Position numbers and translations under genes: made by a program
Notes under the pieces: model-generated
The model's input: only the letters and a program-made list of their open reading frames with translations
Told to the model about the DNA's origin: nothing
Database searches by the model: none
Shown: positions 35,099 to 45,158 of the stretch, in pieces
How the letters are laid out: each line of letters opens with the position of its first letter
How positions within the stretch are numbered: the stretch's first letter is position 1
DNA from: Calendula officinalis
Taxonomy: Eukaryota > Streptophyta > Magnoliopsida > Asterales > Asteraceae
DNA length: 64,000 nucleotides
Assembly (NCBI GenBank): GCA_963853835.1
Contig: OY970834.1
Span: forward strand, 23,256,365-23,320,364
Reading direction: 5' to 3'

Positions 35099-35129
35099 CT
35101 AGCTTCAAAGCCCGTCCGAATGGGCGGGC
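35099..35129 (-). mobile_element. Helitron 3' terminus, minus strand
   Basis: On the minus strand, the stem GCCCG/CGGGC (35110-35129) is followed by TTTGAAG and CTAG (35099-35102), then T. It faces the plus-strand terminus at 34746 across about 350 bp. Two different Helitrons thus meet tail to tail. Confidence 0.7.
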
Positions 35130-35134
35130 ATGCT

Positions 35135-36055
35135 TCGGGAAATAAAATATAAAAAGACGAAAAAACAAAGGACATTCCCCGATGCCTAACTTTAAATGCA
35201 TAGAATGTCTATGGGGGATTTAGGCAGATAATATAACTACAATCTCATAAGAGCATTGAGTTCATAATTTACCTTCGATGATCTTTAGGTCCAGCACTCC
35301 AGCTATCACATTATTATTTATAATAATAATGTTAAAAAAAATTTAAAAGATTTTTCTTTATCTATATGTTTATTCCTATAATATACAAGTCAAACCAATA
35401 ATACATGAAGATTCAATATTGCTGCAAATCCAGACACTCAAAATTTAGGAATTTAAAATCTTTATGTTGAGTTGTTGACTACTACGGTCAACAAAAGCTC
35501 AATCAGTATTGTAGTTAATCAAATTAGTCTACATGGTTGACTTTATATGGCCAAATAAAAAAGTTAAAAAAATAAAAAATAAAATGCTGCGCCAGATTAT
35601 ATAGTTAGAGTAAGATGAAACTGAAATTATTACTATAGAATGCAGATAGTCTTGATTAGTAATAAGAGCATCTTCAATGGTAGCTTTTTTAAAAGCTTAT
35701 TACTATTTCAATAAGTCTTTAAAAGACTTTTTACCATTGGAATAGCTAGCTTATTTAAAAGCTTATTGAAATGACTTTTTTTCTACTAAACTTTTAATGA
35801 ACTTTCCATGTTTGTGTTTTTTAATCCCCCTATATTTAATAACTTTTATTTTAAACCTTATATATGGGCTATAGTTTTAGACATATGTTTTTTTTTTAAT
35901 ATTCGCAATGTAATCTTTTTGTCTATTTAAATATTAATGTCAATTATCAACTTAAAGTTTTTCGGGATTAGTCGAGTGGCTTTTCTGATGTAGTTGACGT
36001 TTTTCCAACATTCAAGCGCATAGCTTCTTCCGGATAAAAAGCCGCTCCAATGGGA
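35135..36055. other. no gene; small Harbinger-like hairpin inside
   Basis: A short inverted-repeat patch at 35666-35790 (GAGCATCTTCAATGGTAGC with ACCATTGGAATAGCT) looks like a tiny PIF/Harbinger-type MITE; a similar GAGCATCCCCAATGGT end is at 32063. The rest is AT-rich. Confidence 0.35.
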
Positions 36056-36059
36056 AGAT

Positions 36060-36268
36060 TTCGGGGGACAAATGGGGTGCCTGGTTTTCAGACCCAGATC
36101 GTGTTTCTTTTTTTCTTTTTTTTTTTGGTGTTGGTTTTGCTCTGGTTTGGTCTTGTACTTCGGTGAGGGGCTAGCTTTTTATTTAAGTTCTTTTCGGGGT
36201 TCCGTGGTAGGGGTGATGACTTTACCGAAGCTCCTTCACAGTTTCCTTTATTGCCTTTCAACAAAAAA
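36060..36268 (+). mobile_element. 5'-truncated LINE 3' tail
   Basis: GGGGTGATGACTTTACCGAAGC, then TTTATTGCCTTTCAAC and a short A-run parallel the last 70 bases of the LINE at 14620-14673 (GGGGTGATGGCAATGTCGAAGC, then GTTGCCTTC). Only the 3' untranslated tail is present. The open frames in both directions here are not genes. Confidence 0.55.
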
Positions 36269-36619
36269 GTAATAAGAAGCAAATAATCATAAAAATGCAA
36301 ACCGAAATAACACTTAAGTTGTCAAAAATTCCTTGATCCAGTACATATTGTACAAAATGAATTGCAGCAACACAACTCTGTAGCAGAAAAAAAGATTCCA
36401 TTAAAATAAATTTTAAGTCCTATTCAGTACCATTTATCACCTAGTAAAAAAAAGACATTTATACCAATACCTTTTGGCCTATTTTGCTCAATATTTTAAG
36501 ACCTTAACATCACCATTTATCACCTAGTGCCACTAAAAATTATATACTTCCAATAAGAAATTATTTCTAACACTAATGAATCAAAAGGAACTAAAATATG
36601 TTTTGTTCACTTAAATATA

Positions 36620-36940
36620 CTTCCTCCGTATTAAAATAAGTGAATCACTTTGAAGTTCACATTTTTTTAAGCAAAATAAGGTAATAAGAGATTAGTGAAA
36701 TTAAATTGGGTAATTAAAATGGGTGGGGACCCACACTTTTTACTATTTTGTTGCTTTTATTGGAAGATGACAAAAATGGATTGGGCCCCACACCTTTAAT
36801 AATGTTTAAAAAGATATAAGTAAGGGTAAATGAGTAATTTTAAATATAACAACTTACCAAAAAAGGTAAATTATTTAAGTGATTCACTTATTTTGATACA
36901 CCCAAAAAGGAAAGTGATTCAATTACTTTTAGGGAGGAAG
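36620..36940. mobile_element. Stowaway-like MITE, copy 2
   Basis: It starts CTTCCTCCGTATTAAAATAAGTG and ends in a worn complement (GGGAGGAAG), with TA on both sides (36618-36619, 36941-36942). An internal repeat of GTGATTCACTTATTTTGATAC near the right end matches copies 1 and 3. Confidence 0.8.
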
Positions 36941-36966
36941 TATTACTTTATGTGCTCCCTCTATAA

Positions 36967-37544
36967 TTAAATGGTGATCCAAAGTAACCCGGCATTTGGA
37001 GTGATAATTGAAGCTTTTTCTGGAATATTTCGATCATTTCACCTGAACCCAAGTTTCCATAACGACCCCAACCCCAACCATAAAGCTCACCATCTTCAGT
37101 TATGGCAACTGTATGCTCAACGCCAATTACACCCTAATTAAACCACAAAATATTCAGGAATTTTAATAAGTAATTCATACTAATGATTATGATTAATAAT
37201 AATATCGTTCACCCGAGAAGCTTCAATCTTATGTGGAATGAGAGCGCCCTCAGTAGTGCCTAAACCAAGTTGCCCATTTTGGTTTCGTCCCCAACTTCGA
37301 AAAGAAACATAATTTATATAAATTGAAACCACAAATGGATGGAAAATCACGGGAAATAAGAGCATGTTAATCTTTTTTATGATAATAAAAATACCTCTGC
37401 ACTTCCCCTTCCATTGTGACTGCCAAACAATGGCTATCTCCACAAGCAATTTGTCTTATACATACGTAGCCCATGTAATGCTTTATTGGTTGAGGAATAA
37501 AAAAATCAGTAGAATTTCCATGACCTAGCTTCCCAAAATCACCC
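36967..37544 (-). pseudogene. RCC1-repeat protein, C-terminal exons, broken
   Basis: Three exons with correct borders are readable: 37544-37395, 37294-37213 and 37133-36967. They encode successive RCC1 blades: GDFGKLGHG with IACGDSHCLAVTMEGEV, then SWGRNQNGQLGLG, then VEHTVAITEDGELYGWGWGR. This resembles plant RCC1-family proteins of the AT5G16040/UVR8-like group (seven-bladed propellers). The last exon lacks about six codons before VEHT and has a one-base deletion after LGSGE, after which the family-like NDRNIPEK is read in another frame. Exons 5' of 37544 are absent. It is therefore a dead 3' fragment. Confidence 0.85.
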
Positions 37545-37549
37545 CTGAA

Positions 37550-38565
37550 TTTGATAATTTTAACAAAATAATGGAATCCGGTCTTAGACGATGATTAGCG
37601 GAGAGAGAGGTTGAAGATGATGATATGATTCAATTCAGAAATCAATTAAGGAATGAGAATTGAACAAACAAACACAGGAATTCCAGGTTAAGAAAGGAAA
37701 TCCGAATGAATCGTTCAAGTAATCGAATGATTGATTAAATATTCAAAGATTACAAGTAGAGAGAATTGAAAGAGAGAAACTGATTAACAAATCTAAAACT
37801 AACTCCATTCTTACAAAACTATGTATTTATAGCTAACTCAACTAACTGTAAAAAAAAACAATCAAAGTTGGTTAATTCCGCTAGCTTCTCTCACGTGCGT
37901 GCCATGTGCATATTCTAAATAGTTCGTATTAGATGAATATCGGCGAGAGAGTGTGGAAGAATGAGCGGCGGCGAGAAGAGGAATGACATTTTTGAATTAG
38001 TCCTAATGTGAATGAACATCGATAGATATGGCAGTGTTTGGTTTAAATAAAAGGTTTGACATGTGGCATTTTAGACTAATTACACGTCAGCAAAACCCTC
38101 CAATCAGAAGGCAGTACAAGGACATGTTGGCAAATTAAAATCAAAATTATGCCTCATATATAGAGGTAGATTATCTATTAGCAATGACTTTGGTCATTAT
38201 TTCAGCTAATTATCATCGTTCTATTTATTTAAGGTCGTAATATTGTATAAAAGTTACTTCACCAGTCTCATATTAAGTGACCACGTTACTATTTTTGTTT
38301 GTCTCAAACAAGCGTTCAAGTCCAAATAACAATAAATCAGTTTATACATAGATGGTCTACTCATATTCTTAACTACTTCTAAATTTGATATGTGTAATCT
38401 ACTAATTCTCTCTCCTCATATCATCACTTGATTTGATATTTATCATGATCAAATAGGTAAACACATAAATAGGCATAAATGATAGCAACCAATACCATTT
38501 CTCTTACACTGTAAACAGATAAAGTAAATAAATTCCAAAATCAAAATATTCCGATAACAAGGAAG
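37550..38565. other. no gene; possible repeat
   Basis: 37570-37850 has a purine-rich composition like an LTR or untranslated region but no defined ends. 38350-38515 is a worn member of the MITE family at 1836-2016. Nothing coding is seen. Confidence 0.35.
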
Positions 38566-38602
38566 CCCAACAAGAAAGTAAAAATTGTAAGGATTCTTTA
38601 TA

Positions 38603-38913
38603 CTTCCTCTGATTCAAAATAACTGATACACTTTGGGTTTCACGGTTTTTGAGGCAAAATATTATAATGATGGTTAAATTAGATTAATTGAATGATTAGT
38701 GTGGAATGGATCCCACGCCTTTGGAATAAAGTAGGGTTAATGATGTTTAAAAGTGAAAAGTAAGGATAAAGGAGTCATTTCATTTTGTTAAAGTAGATAG
38801 TTAGTGGATGTGGTCCTATTATTTTTGCCAAAAAAGGTAATTTTCAAAGTGTATCACTTATTTTGAATCACCCTAAAAATGAAAGTGTATCACTTATTTT
38901 GAATCGGAGGAAG
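38603..38913. mobile_element. Stowaway-like MITE, copy 3
   Basis: Termini CTTCCTCTGATTCAAAATAAC and its complement (TTATTTTGAATCGGAGGAAG) with TA on both sides (38601-38602, 38914-38915). It sits inside the duplicated SCL28 flank. Confidence 0.85.
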
Positions 38914-38951
38914 TATTATTTTTTTCATAAATCACTTTCAATAATCAAAAC

Positions 38952-39325
38952 CAAGGTTTTGAATAACGTGAGGCGTGGTGACATAGTCAAACCTCAAGCT
39001 TTGGTGAGCTATGGTGACACCATGGCGAGATCATGACGTTTACAAGGCGTAATGAAAAAACACATAATTATAAATTTATAACATAACTCATTAATCTTTT
39101 TCTTCATCTTCAGCATATCCAACATTTTTATAACTAATTAGTTATATAGATTTGGTTCATATAGCACAGTTATTTTAATACGTTTAAATAACACAACTTA
39201 ATGTGTGAATGAGAGTCAAATTGGGCCTAACATACGCAAGCCTTATACTCGAGCATTGGACCATGGCGTTGCGGCGAGGTCAAGCCCCAAGCCTTAGCGC
39301 ACCATAGCGCAAGCTAAAACGCATG
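38952..39325. mobile_element. non-autonomous element with 8-bp target duplication
   Basis: ATCAAAAC flanks both sides (38944-38951 and 39326-39333). The empty site is visible in the SCL28 3' flank near 44940. The ends are rich in GGCG/GCGC (GAGGCGTGGTGACATAGTC; CTTAGCGCACCATAGCGC). The 8-bp duplication suggests a hAT-type element. No transposase is encoded. Confidence 0.65.
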
Positions 39326-39844
39326 ATCAAAACACTAAATAAAAGTTAACATAAATAAATGACTCCAAACAACTATTACAAACTTTTAATAATACACGAG
39401 TCTATAGTTTATGAGCATTGGGTATGGTAGATTAAGTTAAAAAGTCATTTTAGTGATACCTCAGCATTACTCATTACATATTAAAAAACAAAATACACAT
39501 TCACTTATAACTTAAGTTTTTACACCCAACCTGTAAAAATACCCCATACTCATAACACATAGAAAAGCATAAATAACTCAACACCAACTATTTAACATGG
39601 CACTTATACGCACAAGAATGTATGGTGACTTGGTGTCGCAACACCAAATGAGGTTGCTATGTAGAATAGCAATATGGTGACTTGTTATCCTTAATTTTGT
39701 CTAACTCGGTCCAAATCATTTTACAGATCCGGTCCAAATGAAAAAAACAACCAACTCAATCAGAAGTTCTGACTCAATCAACAACTAACTAAATCAGTTC
39801 TAACTTAGTCAGGACTAACTTAGTCAACAACTTTTAGACGGGCT

Positions 39845-39900
39845 CAAAGTGTTCCACCACCGTGTAAAGAGCTGATCGGATATCCCGTCAGAGTAACACG
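39845..39900 (-). pseudogene. SCL28-like C-terminal scrap
   Basis: ACCGTGTAAAG, then CTGATCGGA, then GAGTAA align with the plus-strand complement of the SCL28 codons for its SAW motif end (TLTWSDQPLYTV; 45210-45260). Frame breaks destroy the reading. Together with the collinear 3' flank it marks a decayed partial duplication of SCL28. Confidence 0.55.
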
Positions 39901-40046
39901 AAATTGAGGTTTGTAGTTAGGGTTTTCACAAGCTAGCAGTTTGTAATTAAGTTTTTTGATTAGTTAAAACCCTAGCTAATGAAATTGGGGAAATGGAGAA
40001 CGAGAACACTTTGAGTTAGTTGCCTTATTCCTTGATGGTTAATGCT

Positions 40047-40770
40047 TGTTGGAAAAATTTTGGACACATATAATTATATATTTAAGTATATATAATTAAT
40101 GGTTGGTATGTCCAAAATGGAGTGTGGTGAATGAGATATCGACTCTCAAATTGGGGTGTATGGAACAAAGAAATAAAACAAATGAACTAGTGGGAACTTG
40201 AACCTATTCACGCTCGTCTCCCGGGTTTCATGTTGGTTCGGTTTTGCCACTCGGTTTTGTGGAATGTATTCAAATAATATTATTAATAATAATATTTATA
40301 ATTTTAATGTTTGTCATTAAAATTTATTTGAATTAGTTGTTTTGATCTTTGTAATGAATTGGTTTAATGACAATAATGTATGTCATTAATCCACTTGACC
40401 ATCTTCCATCCATCTTCCATTATAAATAGTGGGTTTGGTCATTTGGAAGAACACACACAAATTCATATACTTTCCTACTCACTTACAAGCATCACATATG
40501 CTCTCCATTGATAGTGTTCCTTAAACACCAGAACTTTCGATTAGTGTTCGGGCTTGGATTATATCCGGTAGTGTAAAACTACTCGGTTGTTTTACCCTGG
40601 GAAATAGACGACGAATCTATTTTAAGGGGATCGTGAATTTCACGAGACTCAACCAAAAACTTGTTCTTCTTTGTTTCTACATATTCTTATTTCAATCTTG
40701 TATTTGTTTTTCGTCAATTTCCCTTATTGTAATTGTATTGTATTAATGAAAATTGGTATTAGCTCCTACA
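40047..40770 (+). repeat. copia 5' LTR
   Basis: A 724-bp LTR with a TATA-like CATTATAAATAGTGGG near 40418. Its last bases, ATTGGTATTAGCTCC, resemble a tRNA-iMet primer-binding site, which normally lies just outside the LTR. Confidence 0.88.
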
Positions 40771-41589
40771 AACTTAAAATAGATTTTTCCTCTCTTGCTA
40801 ATACCGGTTGGAAAATACATTTTTTTTTCTTTCGATTTTTGCTTTTTAATAGCATCGATTCGGAAAAAGTTTTTGATTGAAAAGTTTATGTAAAAGAAGA
40901 TGTTTGGTTAAGTTTATTATAAATTGTTAAATCAAATTTTTGGATTTAAAGTTTATTATATCAAGTTTTTAAAGTTTGATTTTAAATAACTTGATATATT
41001 GTTTAAAACAATTTTGGATTTAAAATTTATAATTGTGAATATTATTGTTGTTAATTATAAGTTTTGCAATCATATTTGTTTGTAAGGTTCAAGATAGTCA
41101 TAGGCTTCTGGAGTTGATTCTCATTAGAGATGATATTTGAAATAAATCTTACAAACATTTATATATCATTGTGAAATTTGTTGATTATTAAAATATCAAA
41201 AATTATGTTGGTTTGTAAGTGATTTTGATTTCCATTTTCTTCATCTCAAGTTAGCTTTGGCTTCTTGTCATATGGTTTCAATTTGTGAAACTATTTGGAA
41301 ATCAAATATTTTGGATTTATATTTCATAATATTGTCGTTATTCTTCAATTATAAAGAATTTGTTTGAGAAATATTTTATAAACTTTTCGTAATTTCCAAG
41401 TTATACCTATCAAGATTACTTTGGTTCTTGAATATAGTCTCATGGAGTGAGATACTTGGAAATTGGAAGTTTTTGGATACAAATGTTTTAATTTATTTTG
41501 TTTCAAGTATCAAGATAATTTAGGTTTTCTTGACTTTAATCTCATATAGTGAGAAAATGTACTTGAATTTTTGGATTTAAATTTTTTTT

Positions 41590-42010
41590 TTTTTGTAATC
41601 AAGTTCGCTTTGGCTACTTGATTTTCTCATACTTGTGAAAAGCTATAATTCTTCGGGATTTTTATCTATGGATTGCTTTGGCGTCTAGAATTTTGCTTTC
41701 AAAGTTTGAGAATTATTGGGGGTTTTCTATGAAATTTGTGATTGATGGTTATAGACTTTTCTTGAAAAAAAAATTTAATTTCCATTTTATACATATCAAG
41801 ATTACCTTGGTTTCTTGAATATAGTCTCATGAGGTGAGATATTTGGAAATTATAAGATTTTGGAAATGAAAAAGTTCTATTGTTTTAGCTTTCAAGTTAA
41901 CCTTGGTTACTTGAATTTCCTCAAATTTGGTGAAAGTTAAATTCTTCGGATTTTATATCTATGGATTGCTTTGGCATCTAGAATTTTACTTTCAAATTGT
42001 GAGACTTGGG
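41590..42010 (+). repeat. internal duplicated segment of the copia element
   Basis: TTTATCTATGGATTGCTTTG, then GCGTCTAGAATTTTGCTTTC near 41660-41700, recurs at 41950-41990 with few changes, with a preceding AAGTT..CTTGGCTACTTGA block also repeated. Related CAAGATTACTTTGG/CTTGAATATAG blocks occur at 41410 and 41805. The internal region grew by tandem duplication. Confidence 0.6.
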
Positions 42011-42189
42011 AAAAATGTTGGTTTATATTAGTGAGTAAGATACAGGATAGTATTTGGCTTCTTGAGTTGATTCTTGATAAGATGATACTTGAAATATATC
42101 TTACTACTAACTGGAACAATTTGACTTGGTCAAATTTGCATTTTTATTTGGAAAAAAATGTCAAATGTTGTGACAATGCCTAACATGGA

Positions 42190-43380
42190 AATGTACATGA
42201 AGGAAGATGTGCATAATGTGGCCATGATTTCCGATTTGTCGGAAGTGAATTTGATGGGAACCAATTGAAGTGGATGGTATGTCGATACGGGTGCTACCCG
42301 TTATGTGTGTTTCTATAAAAGTATGTTTATCATTTTCAAAGATGTTGAAAATGAGCAAAAACTTTTATTGAAAAGTTGACTACCACATATATAAAAGGTG
42401 ATGGAAATGTTATCTTAAGGATGAATTTTGGAAATGATGTTACATTAAGCAATGTCTTGTATGTTCCGGAGATTTGTAAGAATCATGTGTCTGGATGGTT
42501 GCTTACTAAGTTTGTTACTCGGGTTGTGAATGAATCCAATGGAATTATGTTATCAAAATGTGGAATTGTTGGTAAAAATGTTAAAATTAAATGTGACAAC
42601 TTTTAACCGCGATTTTAATAATTGCTAATAAAGTTCTTCATTTATTTTGAATTGTTAAATATTTAACATGGTTGATTATGCCATATAAATTTAATTAAAT
42701 TTGGTTTTAAATAAATTTAATTGCATACCACCAACATTCCATATTGAATCAACTCACAAATGTAACAAATTCATCATTCCATTTGGTTGAAAGAAATAAC
42801 CAAACTCCTTGATATTATTCATACAAAATTGTGTGATTTGAAATCAACTTCTAAAGGTGGTCACAAGTATATCATAATGTATATTGATGATTATACTACA
42901 TAGTGATATGTACGAATTAAATTATATTGTTAATTTTACTTAACGATAAGTAAATTTGAAGCAATTAATTTACTAAGTTGTACAAATGTGGGGATATGTC
43001 GTGTGTCGACTACTTATCTTCTATATAAGATACATCGTGAAGGTTAGATGAATCATTGTACGAATTTTGGTTTGAAAGAAAATCGTCTTATAAATACGTA
43101 CGAATGTGGGGGTACCTTGCTAAGGTACTCATTCATCTTCATAAAAGTTACATCAATTAAAGAAGATATTCTAAATAATTGATGTATATATTGGTATTGT
43201 CTTACATTTACATTAGTCAAGTGTACAATGTATAATGGTAAGACATAATATGATATAATAACTACTCTCAATTGAAGTTATCAAGATTAACTATCTTGAT
43301 AACATCGCGGATCTGCATATGAAAAGGCTTAAGTAGAGAGTTAGTTATAATGGAATGGGACTAAAGCCCTTGTAATAAAG
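42190..43380 (+). pseudogene. copia polyprotein remnants (PR, INT, RNase H)
   Basis: Scraps appear in Ty1/copia order. The protease active site is WYVDTGATR-like (near 42277). A gag-pre-integrase stretch reads LSNVLYVPEICKNHVSGWLL (about 42448). An integrase patch reads STSKGGHKYIIMYIDDY (about 42848). An RNase H end reads near NIADLHMKRL (about 43301). Stops and shifts are many and reverse transcriptase is not recognisable. Confidence 0.7.
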
Positions 43381-43934
43381 TTTATGCGAAGGAAACCTAA
43401 CCTAGTTGACTGGAGATCCCAAGATCTAGGTTCAATAGGACAACCTAATTGTATAAACGAAGGGATGTCACTGTGGGGGTAACGGAATTCCTCCAAACAT
43501 TCTTAAAGGGAGTACATTGTACTACTTCCTAGTCCATTCATAGTTCAGTGACAATGAGGATAAGCACTATGGCTTTTAATGATTCCTTGTAGAGAATCAC
43601 CTATGTGAGGGAGAAGTGGGGTCGCTTCGAATGGAATTGTTGGGGCACAATTCTTAGTAGCTCTCGCAGAACCAGGCAGTGTCCATGACCAAGACGGGCA
43701 CGATAAGAGGATATGAACAAGTTAGGGAGAGTCTTGTGAGAATGTATACTGTCGTCTACACAAAAGGCGGATTCAGTTCAAGGACATCGTGTCTACTGAC
43801 TGATAGGAGACTAAGTGTGCTTCTCAAGGGAAGGTTCAAAGGCTAACACCTACCTATCCTTTGCAAGACTTAACTGTTGAACATTTATCGAAATTTTGTT
43901 GTGTTTTCGATCGATCTCTATTCATGTGGGGGAT

Positions 43935-44658
43935 TGTTGGAAAAATTTTGGACACATATAATTATATATTTAAGTATATATAATTAATGGTTGGTATGTC
44001 CAAAATGGAGTGTGGTGAATGAGATATCGACTCTCAAATTGGGGTGTATGGAACAAAGAAATAAAACAAATGAACTAGTGGGAACTTGAACCTATTCACG
44101 CTCGTCTCCCGGGTTTCATGTTGGTTCGGTTTTGCCACTCGGTTTTGTGGAATGTATTCAAATAATATTATTAATAATAATATTTATAATTTTAATGTTT
44201 GTCATTAAAATTTATTTGAATTAGTTGTTTTGATCTTTGTAATGAATTGGTTTAATGACAATAATGTATGTCATTAATCCACTTGACCATCTTCCATCCA
44301 TCTTCCATTATAAATAGTGGGTTTGGTCATTTGGAAGAACACACACAAATTCATATACTTTCCTACTCACTTACAAGCATCACATATGCTCTCCATTGAT
44401 AGTGTTCCTTAAACACAAGAACTTTCGATTAGTGTTCGGGCTTGGATTATATCCGGTAGTGTAAAACTACTCGGTTGTTTTACCCTGGGAAATAGACGAC
44501 GAATCTATTTTAAGGGGATCGTGAATTTCACGAGACTCAACCAAAAACTTGTTCTTCTTTGTTTCTACATATTCTTATTTCAATCTTGTATTTGTTTTTC
44601 GTCAATTTCCCTTATTGTAATTGTATTGTATTAATGAAAATTGGTATTAGCTCCTACA
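43935..44658 (+). repeat. copia 3' LTR
   Basis: A 724-bp copy of the 5' LTR with one visible difference. Directly preceded by TGTGGGGGAT. Confidence 0.88.
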
Positions 44659-45158
44659 ATGCTGTCATATTCAAGTCTTTGAAGCTGTTGAGGAATTGAT
44701 CAAGTATTTGCCCTCATATTGAGCAATTAGTTGTTGAATATTGTTATGGTTTCAAAAGATTTTGTGTTACGGAATTGAAAATAATGTAGTCAAAAAGTTG
44801 AGATTTACTTTCATTAGCCTTTGTTGGATCTCATGTTTAGATTCTGTTTCTTGACGGCTGCTAACATGTTTGAGATTACAAAGAAGCAGTAAGAAAATTA
44901 AAAATATAAGGAATTTCTTTTCATAAATCATTTCTGATAATCAAATAAAATAAAAATTAATAATAAAATATTGACTCCAACAACTACTACCAAAGAATGA
45001 CTAGTTCAAAGTTTAAACAAAAAAATATGACCCTTTCGTTCTAAACAAATTTTCTATCTGCAACAAATGAATTAAAGAATGATCTAATGACGTTTTTACC
45101 CCTACAAAGAATTGTTAACTTTATGCCAATGACCTTTTTACCGCTACAAAGTGCTGTT

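Larger units (their letters stand above)
38570..39900. repeat. segmental duplicate of the SCL28 3' flank, with insertions
   Basis: Three short blocks match, in order, the sequence downstream of SCL28 (44880-45260): AGAAAGTAAAAATTGTAAGGATT; TTTTCATAAATCACTTTCAATAATCAAA; and AAATGACTCCAAACAACTATTAC. They are separated by a Stowaway-like MITE (38603-38913), an 8-bp-TSD element (38952-39325) and about 440 bp of unknown sequence. The series ends in the SCL28-like coding scrap at about 39855. Confidence 0.6.
40047..44658 (+). mobile_element. young non-autonomous Ty1/copia element
   Basis: Two 724-bp LTRs (40047-40770 and 43935-44658) start TGTTGG and end CCTACA. They differ at one visible position (ACACCAGAAC versus ACACAAGAAC). 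ATGCT flanks both sides (40042-40046 and 44659-44663). The polypurine tract TGTGGGGGAT precedes the right LTR. Internal sequence (3164 bp) keeps only scraps of protease, integrase and RNase H. The near-identical LTRs mean a recent insertion, presumably mobilised by another element's proteins. Confidence 0.9.
39993..44789 (+). pseudogene. F-box/LRR-like gene relic split by the copia element
   Basis: Outside the copia element, one frame reads from ATG 39993 (MENENTLS, stop, LPYSLMVN) to 40046. It then continues in frame from 44664 (VIFKSLKLL) to IEQLVVEYCYGFKRFC and a stop at 44787. The start resembles an F-box (LSxLPxSL) and the end the leucine-rich part of plant F-box/FBD proteins. Most of the gene between is missing, and two in-frame stops are seen. 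The assignment is by similarity of short segments, so it is tentative. Confidence 0.4.

Noticed and set aside
36072..36300. Frames on both strands with phenylalanine or lysine runs
   Set aside because: Produced by T-rich LINE 3' tail sequence.
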